Shown here: positions 1 through 6,026 of the stretch, piece after piece
Numbering within the stretch: position 1 is the first letter of the stretch
Layout: each line of letters starts with the position of its first letter
From: Prevotellaceae bacterium
Lineage (GTDB): Bacteria > Bacteroidota > Bacteroidia > Bacteroidales > Bacteroidaceae
DNA length: 10,254 nucleotides
Assembly (NCBI GenBank): GCA_021204715.1
Contig: JAJPYW010000139.1
Coordinates: 1-10,254 of the forward strand
Reading direction: 5' to 3'
The notes under the pieces: model-generated
What the model was told of the DNA's origin: nothing
What the model saw: the letters and a program-made list of their open reading frames with translations, nothing else
Databases searched by the model: none
Position numbers and translations under genes: made by a program

Positions 1-388
1 TCTGTATCCCTTCCAATACCTCCGGCCACAACTGGTTGTAGAACGTGCGGCTGCTGGTGCCGCCCAAAGCGTGGTTCTCGACGGTGATTTGGTCTTCATC
101 GAAATACTCGTGGGCCAAGTATCCCCAGCCCCACTGACCGTTGTCGCCGTTGCCGAGCACGCCGGTGCGCATGGTGGAGTTGCCCACCAAGAAGAGCACA
201 GGGTTGTCGCCCTTGCGGCTGGCGCCGGCCACCGGGCGCGCCGTGCGCGCAATCTCCAAGCTGTCGAGCGTCAGGTCGATTACATGATTCACATCTTCCA
301 TGGGTGCCGCCACGTTGTTCTGTGCCGACACACCTCCTGCCAGCCCTGCGGCCAACAAGAAACATACGTAAATTCCTTTTTTGTTCAT
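1..388 (-). CDS. CE12-type rhamnogalacturonan acetylesterase (SGNH hydrolase), N-terminal part
   Basis: The ATG at 388-386 opens a frame that runs off the window edge after 129 codons. Residues 1-22 form a typical signal peptide (lysines at 3-4, a hydrophobic core, then VSA before Q23), so a secreted or periplasmic enzyme is expected. Residues 63-76 (PVLFLVGNSTMRTG) match block I of SGNH/GDSL esterases with Ser71 as likely nucleophile. GQWGWG at 84-89 and GGTSSRTF at 109-116 (block II glycine) fit the rhamnogalacturonan acetylesterase family CE12 better than other SGNH families. Block III and the Asp/His pair would lie beyond the window. Family members remove acetyl groups from GalA in RG-I. 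An oddity is Asn70, where the family usually has Asp (GDS becomes GNS). About 40 residues separate the signal peptide from block I. The start lies 26 nt after the stop of the PL11 gene, so the two are probably cotranscribed. I see no Shine-Dalgarno site, only the A/T-rich leader common in Bacteroidota. Confidence 0.85.
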   Translation of the reverse strand, partial: MNKKGIYVCFLLAAGLAGGVSAQNNVAAPMEDVNHVIDLTLDSLEIARTARPVAGASRKGDNPVLFLVGNSTMRTGVLGNGDNGQWGWGYLAHEYFDEDQITVENHALGGTSSRTFYNQLWPEVLEGIQ

Positions 389-414
389 CGTTCTATAGAT
401 TTATAATGGTTCTG

Positions 415-2259
415 TCAATAACTCGTATGGGGCGGCTGGTTGTAGCCCACGTTCTGCCAAGCAATGGCGAGGCGGTACTGGCGGTCGCTCATCAAAGTAG
501 GCCGGCGGTCTGCGGCCGGAATGGTGGTGGAATAGACGCGCAGCTCGCTTTGGTCGGCCGATGCCCATACAGCCTCTTCGCGCCAGTCGCCCAAAATGTC
601 GCCCGTGAGACAAGGATTGCCTTTGGTGCCGTTGTTGGAGACGCAGCCTTCGGCTTTCAGCAGCAGGTCGGTCTCTTCCGTCTCCCAGTTCCACTTGCTT
701 ATGGAAGTATGGTCGAGCAGTTCGGCCAGCGCGTCGGCATCCCAATAGATGGTGAAGTTGCAAGAATCGGGTTTCTTCTCGCTGACGACCTCGCCCGTAT
801 CGCCGCGGCGCAAGCCACCCACGTTGCACCAGCACTCGGCGCCTACATAACGCGGGTCGATGTCGGCGGCCACACCGCGTCCGGCGTCAATGCCCAAGCC
901 GTCTTGCCATATAAGCTCGCCCGTGGCGCCGTCGAACATGGAGACGGCGGGCGTGCGGCGTATGATTTCATTGTCGCCTTCGTTCTCGTGCACGCCGAAC
1001 ACCTGCAAGCCCGGACGCGAGGGAATGAGCCGGCCGGCATGCAAGGCGTCGCCGTGACGCAAGCCGGTGGTGTAAAGGCCGGTGCCGTCGTTGTCCACCG
1101 TCATGGCGCCTATGCACACTTCATCGCAACCGTCGCCGTCGAAGTCGGCCACGGTGACGCTGTGGTTGCCCATGCCCGAATAGCCTTCCAAGCCGGGCAG
1201 GGCGCTGTCGAATGTCCACACGTGGTGCAATTCACCGCCGGTGAACGTCCACGCCGCAAGCACGCTGCGCCCGTACCAACCCCTCACCATCACGGCAGCG
1301 GGCGTCACGCCGTCAAGGAAGGCCACGCAAGCGGTGAAGCGGTCGGAACGCCCGCCGCTGTTGTCGTTGCCGCAGTTGCCGCCTATACCGCCCCAGCCGT
1401 CCAAGGGATAGCGTGTGGGGATGTATTCCTTTGTATCGAGCGCCTTGCCGGTGCGTCCGTCGAACACCGTAAGGTATTCCGGACCGTTCACTATCTTGCC
1501 ATACGTGGGGCTTTGCCGCTCCCACGTGCGCCAGTCGGCATCGGCGTCGCCTATCACGTTGCCCGTGCCGTCTACCGTGCCGTCGCCCGTCTTGCAGCAG
1601 AGTTCGGCGCGGCCGTCGCCGTCGAAGTCGAACACCAAGAAGTTGGTGGTAGCGGCGCCCGAGCGCACGTTGTGCCCCAAGTCTATGCGCCACAACTTAG
1701 TGCCGTCCATCTTGTAAGCGTCCAAGTAGGTGTTGCCCGAGAAGCCCCGTTGGGGCGGACGCTTGGAGTTGGTGGGATACCACTTCAAAATGATTTCATA
1801 GTCACCGTCACCGTCCAAGTCGCCCACGCTGCAGTCGTTGGCTTCGTACACGAAGCGCTCGCCCGCCACTTCGCCCCCTTCGGGACGGTCGATGGGGATG
1901 CTGAGATAAGGCTGCGACGGCTCGTCTTTGGCGCGTGCCCACGTAGCGGTGGTGCCGTCGGCGGCTTTGAGTGTCCAAAGGTTGTCCAAGGTGAAGTCGG
2001 CGGTGGCGTCAAGGAAATCGGATGTTTGCACAACGGGCGCTGCGTTCAGCTTCACTTCGGCGCCGCCGTTTGTACTGCGGTAGACGTCAAAGGCCAAGCC
2101 GGGGGCGTCGCCCGGCAGCATGCGCCAACTCAAATACATGCCGTTGTCGGTGGGGATGCCGACAAGCCCGCGCGACAACCGCTCGCCCGTGTAAGGCTGG
2201 CAGAAGACCCGTCCGCTTACAAGAACGAACAAACATGCTATGACAAACCAACGTTTCAT
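415..2259 (-). CDS. PL11 rhamnogalacturonan lyase, secreted
   Basis: This 614-residue protein is close to the usual length of PL11 rhamnogalacturonan lyases (the B. subtilis YesW group). It should cut the alpha-1,4 bond between Rha and GalA in the RG-I backbone by beta-elimination, in a calcium-dependent way. Residues 1-20 are a signal peptide ending before Q21; Cys20 is not in a good lipobox, so signal peptidase I is more likely. A beta-sandwich domain covers about residues 24-110. The beta-propeller follows, with Asp-rich calcium loops such as DLDGDGD at 147-153, a second in the VFDFDGDGRAE segment and MGNHSVTVADFDGDG starting at 363. The family signature GDILGDWREE ends at Glu562, and the C-terminus ends in YNQPPHTSY. 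Here the stop (TGA, 417-415) falls right after that motif, so there is no extra C-terminal domain. The gene lies downstream of the GH2 gene, across a 318-bp repeat-rich spacer, and just before the acetylesterase. I see no Bacteroidota-type promoter directly before it, so it probably depends on read-through from the GH2 promoter. Confidence 0.93.
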   Translation of the reverse strand: MKRWFVIACLFVLVSGRVFCQPYTGERLSRGLVGIPTDNGMYLSWRMLPGDAPGLAFDVYRSTNGGAEVKLNAAPVVQTSDFLDATADFTLDNLWTLKAADGTTATWARAKDEPSQPYLSIPIDRPEGGEVAGERFVYEANDCSVGDLDGDGDYEIILKWYPTNSKRPPQRGFSGNTYLDAYKMDGTKLWRIDLGHNVRSGAATTNFLVFDFDGDGRAELCCKTGDGTVDGTGNVIGDADADWRTWERQSPTYGKIVNGPEYLTVFDGRTGKALDTKEYIPTRYPLDGWGGIGGNCGNDNSGGRSDRFTACVAFLDGVTPAAVMVRGWYGRSVLAAWTFTGGELHHVWTFDSALPGLEGYSGMGNHSVTVADFDGDGCDEVCIGAMTVDNDGTGLYTTGLRHGDALHAGRLIPSRPGLQVFGVHENEGDNEIIRRTPAVSMFDGATGELIWQDGLGIDAGRGVAADIDPRYVGAECWCNVGGLRRGDTGEVVSEKKPDSCNFTIYWDADALAELLDHTSISKWNWETEETDLLLKAEGCVSNNGTKGNPCLTGDILGDWREEAVWASADQSELRVYSTTIPAADRRPTLMSDRQYRLAIAWQNVGYNQPPHTSY

Positions 2260-2261
2260 TA

Positions 2262-2300
2262 ATACACCTTTTATATTTACCCTGTCGGGGGATACACCTT
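2262..2300. repeat. Short direct repeat in the PL11 leader
   Basis: The 9-mer ATACACCTT (plus strand) occurs at 2262-2270 and 2292-2300, exactly 30 bp apart. On the coding strand it reads AAGGTGTAT, and one copy ends almost at the PL11 start codon. Between the copies is a small GC hairpin, CCC-TGTC-GGG at 2280-2289. It could be a translation or regulatory element of the PL11 mRNA or a duplication with no role. The sequence does not decide. Confidence 0.4.
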
Positions 2301-2311
2301 ATTATATATAA

Positions 2312-2420
2312 GGGCTGTGTCTAAAGACACATCCCTTCTGGGACCTTGCTTGACACCCCTCCAAGGGGCTGTGTCAAAAGACACATCCCCTTCGGGGACC
2401 TTGCCTGACCACCCCTCCAA
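2312..2420. repeat. Tandem pair of ~54-bp repeats with GTGTC/GACAC hairpins
   Basis: Copy 1 (2312-2364) and copy 2 (2366-2420) share the same order of elements. Each has GGGCTGTGTC, an A-rich centre, AGACACATCCC, GGGACCTTGC, then CCCCTCCAA. They differ by a few substitutions and two inserted bases. Each holds a short hairpin: GTGTCT-AA-AGACAC at 2317-2330 and GTGTC-AAAA-GACAC at 2371-2384. Copy 2 also has a GC hairpin, CCCC-TTC-GGGG, at 2387-2397. The pair lies between the GH2 stop and the PL11 start. A plus-strand open frame crosses it, but its peptide only reflects the repeat and is not taken as a gene. This resembles short interspersed repetitive DNA; whether it is dispersed in the genome cannot be seen here. 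Confidence 0.75.
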
Positions 2421-2421
2421 A

Positions 2422-2440
2422 CCTCCCCTCATAGGGGAGG
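2422..2440. other. Perfect 8-bp stem hairpin between GH2 and PL11 genes
   Basis: CCTCCCCT (2422-2429), loop CAT and AGGGGAGG (2433-2440) form a perfect, GC-rich stem-loop. Read on the minus strand it lies about 140 nt after the GH2 stop codon. Only three T residues follow it on that strand, so it is a poor intrinsic terminator. It could slow exonucleases or partly reduce read-through to PL11. It could also simply be part of the repetitive element on either side. Confidence 0.55.
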
Positions 2441-2566
2441 CTTGGTCGGCCTACGGCCTCCGAATTGCTTTTTCCCGAATATATTCGAGTTTCGACACAT
2501 CCCCTTGGTCGGCCTGCGGCCTCCGAAGTGCGTTCTTTGAATATATTCAAGTTTTGACACATCCCC
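2441..2566. repeat. Tandem duplication of a 63-bp structured unit
   Basis: Two units (2441-2503 and 2504-2566) follow each other directly, and a short start of a third (CTTGTC) follows. Both hold CTTGGTCGGCCT-R-CGGCCTCCGA, then an A/T palindrome, then GACACATCCC. The palindrome is CGAATATATTCG at 2476-2487 in unit 1 and TTGAATATATTCAA at 2537-2550 in unit 2. The outer C-G pair of unit 1 is replaced by a T-A pair in unit 2, so both arms changed together. GGCC-TRC-GGCC gives a second small hairpin in each unit. The end of unit 2 is 11 bp from the GH2 stop codon. The function is unknown; it is most simply a repetitive intergenic element within the GH2-PL11 operon. Confidence 0.8.
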
Positions 2567-2577
2567 TTGTCTCTTCT

Positions 2578-5500
2578 TTATTGCAGTAAGTTCTCCTTGA
2601 ACTCCACTTCCACGATGCGCAGTTCATGGTTCACCTTGTCTCCGCCTTCCGCCTTGAACAAATCAAGCTCGCCGGCAGCGGGCGCGGCCACCTCCACAAT
2701 CTGTCCGAAGGCGTCGCTCTCTTGGCTGGCACCCTTCAAGCGGATGGTTATCTTGTCGGCCGGCACCGGCTTCACGGCCAAGTGCACGTAGCCAAGCGAC
2801 TTCTCGGTCTCGCCGCTCCACACGAGTTCATCGCCCGCATAGATTTCGAGCGGATAGCTGCGCATGCGCCAGCCCGTCAGCTTCAAGCACACTTCGTCGA
2901 CGCGGGCGACACGCTCCAATTGGTAGGTAATCCAAGCCGTGCTCCCCTGCCCGTCGTTCTTCCATTCGCTCAGCTCGTTGTCGTCGAAGCTGTTCACCGT
3001 CTCTTCGTTGTTGGCGCCGGCCACGGCGGAAAGGACAGCCACGTCTACCTTCGTGTCACGGTAAGAAGGCGTGAGCGGTGTCTCGCCACGGTCAAGCCGG
3101 CCTTCCAATACATCGCCCGGAATGTACGTGCTCAAACCCTCCTTCACCTCCACCGGCGTGGTAGACAGCACGAGCTCGGCAGGTTGCAAGCCGTCGGCTG
3201 TGGCGGTGACACGCACCGTGCCCGCCTCTTCCAAGGAGCGCACCAACGCGCGGTTCACGCCGCACTCCACCGGCAAGTCCTTGGAGAGAATGTAGTTGTC
3301 CTCACCCTGCGCGATGCCGCCGCGCCATTCGGCCGGGCCCTCTACCGTGAAGTGCACCATGTCGTTGGCCAAGGGGCAACGCAGGCCGTCGGCGTCCACC
3401 ACTTCCACTTGCAGCAAGGTCATGTCGGCACCGTCGGCTTTCCAGCCGTTGGGGTCCTCGATGGCGGTCAACAGCAACCGTTGCGGCGCGCCCGCCGTCA
3501 AGAGGCGGGTGCGGCACAGCTCGTCGCCCTGCCCGTCATAGCCCACGGCCTCGAGCGTGCCGGGCTTGAAGGCCACGTTGTCGAAAGTGAACAAGAACCG
3601 GTTGCTGCGCTCGCCGTAGCCTAAAGACTCTCCGTTCAAGAAGAGTTCCACTTGCTCCGTACCCGACACCACCGTCACCGGCTTCACCGTGCCTTCGTCA
3701 TAGTTCCAATGCCCCACGATGTGGATGTGCGGACGCTCCACGTCCACCCAGCCGTCCCACATCACCCGGTGGGCGAAGTAGGGATCTTTGGGAATGCGCA
3801 TGGCGTCGGTCACACCGCTGCGGCGGTAGTTCTCGACACCGCGGTGATGCGTGTTGGTATCAGAGAAGATAATCTTCACGCCGCCCGAGCTCACGCGGCT
3901 GCCCGTGCCGGGACGCTCGCGCCAGTAGTCGTACCAGCGCACGACGTTCTCCCTTGTAAAGGAATCTTGGTTGTGGTTGTAGGCCGAAGCGTCCACCTTC
4001 TTCTGCACCTCGCCCGTCATGGCGGAAAGGAACTCGTCGTTGCCCGCGCCGTTCTTGTGGAAAGGATAAGAGTATTCGTCCCAGTACTTGCGCAAGCCCT
4101 CGTCGCGGCAATACTCCATGGCCCACATAGGGTGGTGGGCACTCTTGTTGATGTAGAGCATCTCGCCGCCATACTCCGATTCTCGTATGTCGAGCATCTC
4201 GCGCGAGCCCACGGCGCGTCCGCCATGCGGGTCGTACTTGTCGCGTATGGCGCGCATTTCAAGCACGTGTTCCCTGCTGATAGACTCGTTGCCGCTCTCA
4301 TAGAACAAGATGCTGGGATTGTTTCGGTTGTAGATGATGGCGTCGCGCATCAACGCCGTGCGCTGTTCCCACTGGCGGCCTTCCCGGTCTTTCTCGGAAT
4401 CGCCGGCGGGCATGGCCTCGATCAGCCCCACACGGTCGCACGACTCCACGTCCTGCTTCCACGGGGTGATGTGCATCCAGCGCACCAAGTTGGCGCCCGC
4501 CTCCACCATCAAGCCGTTGCTGTAATCGCTCAACCAAGCGGGCACGCTCAGGCCCACGCCCGGCCACTCGTTGCTCGTGCGCTGTGCGAAGCCCTTCACC
4601 TGCAACACCCGGTCGTTGAGCCACACCATGCCCTTGCCGAAGCGCGTCTTGCGGAAGCCCGTGCGCGTGGCCACTTCGTCCACCTTCTTGCCGTCCACCC
4701 AAAGAGAAGTTTTCACGGTGTAGAGGTAGCCGTAGCCCCAGCTCCAGAAGTGCAGTCCCTCCACCGGGGCCGATGCCTGCAACGTCACGGTCTCGCCCGC
4801 TTTCACCACCTGCTCCGTGCCATCGAAGGCCTTCACCAAAGTGCCGTCACGGTCTATCAACTCCACCTTGTAAGCCACCGTGCAGTCGCGTTTATACTCG
4901 TTCTTCACTTCCGATTCCGCATGAATCTCCGCCGTGCGCGAAGCCACGCGGATGTCTTCGGCATAGACGTACACGCCCGTCGTCTCCAAGTTACTGTACA
5001 GCGGAAGCGTCTGGTACAACTTGTCGGTAACGTGCAGCCACACGTTCTTGGGTATGCCGCCGTAGTTGGCGTTGAAGTTGCGGTCGTTCCACTGGAAGCG
5101 CGTGCCCGTGGCGCGCTCTTGGTAGGTCCACGAGTTGTCCACGCGCACGGCCATGACGTTCTCGCCCGTGTAACTGATGTAAGGCGTCAAGTCGAAGCCC
5201 ACGGCCATGACGCCATTCTCGTGCAGTCCCAAGTAATGGCCGTTGAGGTAGAAGTCGGCCCCTTGGCGCACGCCTTCAAACTCCACAAACACCTTCTTGC
5301 CTTTGGCCGAAGCGGGCAGGCGGAAATGCTTGCGGTACCACACCACGGTGTCCGTGAGCTGCTCTATGCTCACCCGGAAAGCCTCGTCCTCGTTGAAAGC
5401 ACGCGGCAGCGTCACCCGCTTCCAAGCGGCGTCATTGAAGCCCGCAGTTTCGGCGCCCTCCACATCGCCCACGCACAGCAACCACGACGGGTTGAAGTTG

Positions 5501-5643
5501 TACTTGTCGCGCGCGGTTTCAGTAGACGAGGCAGAAGCGGCCGCCATAGACACAGGTTCAGTTACAGCGACTGACGCAACCGCCGCCGGCTGTCCCCAGC
5601 AGACAAGCGTCCATAAAGCAAGGATGACGGTGTTGTATTTCAT
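2578..5643 (-). CDS. Secreted multidomain GH2 glycoside hydrolase (beta-galactosidase-like)
   Basis: This 1021-residue protein begins with a signal peptide (about residues 1-24). The GH2 sugar-binding jelly roll spans about 45-210, with YLNGHYLG-type strands and a GGIPKNVWLHV motif at its end. An Ig-like domain covers about 215-330 and the TIM barrel about 335-635. Glu453 in NPSILFYESGNE is the likely acid/base. Glu510 in PMWAMEYCRDEG is my best candidate nucleophile, inferred from its place at the end of a barrel strand. Residues about 635-725 (VGHWNYDEGTVKPV at 643-656) resemble the DUF4982-like domain of such enzymes. Another Ig-like domain follows, and about 870-985 resembles an F5/8 (discoidin) carbohydrate-binding fold (FDDNELSEW at 886-894). 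The lacZ-type GVNRHE loop is replaced by KGFAQRTSNEWPG from residue 350, so specificity cannot be taken from LacZ. A beta-galactosidase or beta-uronidase acting on RG-I side groups is plausible. It is the first gene of its transcription unit, with a promoter about 30 nt upstream. Confidence 0.88.
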   Translation of the reverse strand: MKYNTVILALWTLVCWGQPAAVASVAVTEPVSMAAASASSTETARDKYNFNPSWLLCVGDVEGAETAGFNDAAWKRVTLPRAFNEDEAFRVSIEQLTDTVVWYRKHFRLPASAKGKKVFVEFEGVRQGADFYLNGHYLGLHENGVMAVGFDLTPYISYTGENVMAVRVDNSWTYQERATGTRFQWNDRNFNANYGGIPKNVWLHVTDKLYQTLPLYSNLETTGVYVYAEDIRVASRTAEIHAESEVKNEYKRDCTVAYKVELIDRDGTLVKAFDGTEQVVKAGETVTLQASAPVEGLHFWSWGYGYLYTVKTSLWVDGKKVDEVATRTGFRKTRFGKGMVWLNDRVLQVKGFAQRTSNEWPGVGLSVPAWLSDYSNGLMVEAGANLVRWMHITPWKQDVESCDRVGLIEAMPAGDSEKDREGRQWEQRTALMRDAIIYNRNNPSILFYESGNESISREHVLEMRAIRDKYDPHGGRAVGSREMLDIRESEYGGEMLYINKSAHHPMWAMEYCRDEGLRKYWDEYSYPFHKNGAGNDEFLSAMTGEVQKKVDASAYNHNQDSFTRENVVRWYDYWRERPGTGSRVSSGGVKIIFSDTNTHHRGVENYRRSGVTDAMRIPKDPYFAHRVMWDGWVDVERPHIHIVGHWNYDEGTVKPVTVVSGTEQVELFLNGESLGYGERSNRFLFTFDNVAFKPGTLEAVGYDGQGDELCRTRLLTAGAPQRLLLTAIEDPNGWKADGADMTLLQVEVVDADGLRCPLANDMVHFTVEGPAEWRGGIAQGEDNYILSKDLPVECGVNRALVRSLEEAGTVRVTATADGLQPAELVLSTTPVEVKEGLSTYIPGDVLEGRLDRGETPLTPSYRDTKVDVAVLSAVAGANNEETVNSFDDNELSEWKNDGQGSTAWITYQLERVARVDEVCLKLTGWRMRSYPLEIYAGDELVWSGETEKSLGYVHLAVKPVPADKITIRLKGASQESDAFGQIVEVAAPAAGELDLFKAEGGDKVNHELRIVEVEFKENLLQ

Positions 5644-5671
5644 GGATACTTAGCGCAATATAAGTTGAGTA

Positions 5672-5703
5672 CAAAGTTACGATTATTCTTCTTTCACAGC
5701 AAA
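5672..5703 (-). promoter_or_regulatory. Bacteroidota-type promoter of the GH2-PL11-CE12 unit
   Basis: On the minus strand a -33 element TTTG (5703-5700) is followed by a 20-nt spacer and a -7 element TAACTTTG (5679-5672). This fits the Bacteroidota primary sigma factor consensus TTTG/TAnnTTTG. Transcription would start near 5666, giving a leader of about 20 nt before the GH2 ATG at 5643. The arrangement implies that the enzyme genes can be transcribed apart from susC/susD. The match is by eye and the start site is inferred. Confidence 0.72.
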
Positions 5704-5710
5704 GAAAATC

Positions 5711-5745
5711 GCACTTTACAAAAAAAGAGTGCAAGCATTTTGCAC
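5711..5745. promoter_or_regulatory. Overlapping dyads upstream of the GH2 promoter, possible activator site
   Basis: GTGCAA (5729-5734), a 5-nt spacer and TTGCAC (5740-5745) form a perfect inverted repeat. GCACT (5711-5715) and AGTGC (5728-5732) form a second dyad that shares a half-site, giving three GTGC/GCAC half-sites in 35 bp. The first dyad is centred about 70 bp upstream of the inferred transcription start. That is a usual place for an activator such as a hybrid two-component or AraC-type regulator. No regulator gene is in the window, so the partner is unknown. Confidence 0.4.
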
Positions 5746-5780
5746 CTTTGCGAAGGCATTTAACCCACCAACAATATACC

Positions 5781-5891
5781 CATACTGATATAAAACGCAG
5801 CAAGAAGACATTGCGTCTCGACAAAGTAAACACGTTGCTCGACCTCTTCAACTACGAGATGACACCTATGCAAAAAAACCGTGAGAGATGA
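5781..5891 (+). other. Short coding-like stretch without a start, possible gene relic
   Basis: This frame runs from about 5781 to a TGA at 5889-5891. It reads like the C-terminus of a basic protein (KRSKKTLRLDKVNTLLDLF, then NYEMTPMQKNRER). It has no in-frame ATG nearby, and upstream codons lose protein-like character. Its look suggests the 3' remnant of a lost gene opposite in direction to the PUL. It may also be chance. I do not recognise the family. Confidence 0.25.
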
Positions 5892-5914
5892 AGCAAGCGA
5901 AAAAATGCATCATC
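5887..5914. other. Imperfect hairpin in the susD-GH2 intergenic region
   Basis: GATGAAGCA (5887-5895) and TGCATCATC (5906-5914) pair with one mismatch around a 10-nt A-rich loop. On the minus strand a run of seven T follows at 5878-5872, about 8 nt after the stem. It could therefore add to termination of susC/susD transcription before the GH2 promoter. The stem is weak and the T run is not directly next to it. Confidence 0.3.
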
Positions 5915-5934
5915 GTTTCATGGCATGTATAAGA

Positions 5935-6000
5935 AATACCTCCTATTCACTCCACCGAAAGGGCTTTTACAGCTCATTGATGAAGTAAACAGGAGGTATT
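5935..6000 (-). terminator. Long inverted repeat after susD, possible terminator or 3' stabiliser
   Basis: AATACCTCCT (5935-5944) and AGGAGGTATT (5991-6000) are perfect 10-bp inverted arms around a 46-nt centre. Pairing extends to 13 positions with one G-T wobble. The arm begins 26 nt after the susD stop codon, and on the minus strand the second arm is followed by TTTCTTAT. This fits a 3' end of the susC-susD message, although the loop is long for an intrinsic terminator. The arms contain AGGAGG/CCTCCT, but no convincing gene start follows on either strand. Confidence 0.4.
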
Positions 6001-6026
6001 GCTTATTCTTTTAGTAAGTCAGCAGG

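Noticed and set aside
304..2262. 652-residue plus-strand open frame opposite the PL11 gene
   Set aside because: It is the antisense shadow of a GC-rich gene. Its peptide is a low-complexity mix of Ala, Val, Gly, Arg and His with no domain, and it runs across the boundary into the esterase gene.
2312..2566. CRISPR array
   Set aside because: The repeats are two different units, each present twice and directly adjacent, with no unique spacers between identical repeats and no cas genes.
2317..2589. 90-residue plus-strand open frame over the repeats
   Set aside because: Its repeated peptide words only reflect the tandem DNA repeats. It overlaps the end of the GH2 gene and has no recognisable domain.
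3652..5574. 640-residue plus-strand open frame opposite the GH2 gene
   Set aside because: It is the same codon-bias effect: rich in His, Ala, Val and Arg, no motif, and fully inside a well-supported GH2 gene.
5558..5851. 97-residue minus-strand open frame rich in Cys and Phe
   Set aside because: It overlaps the GH2 signal-peptide region in another frame and covers the promoter. Its composition is that of untranslated A/T-rich DNA.
5868..5918. Tiny minus-strand hydrophobic peptide (MMHFFACFISHGFFA) downstream of susD
   Set aside because: It is fifteen codons long, more than 20 nt from the only Shine-Dalgarno-like sequence, with no sign of conservation that can be judged here.
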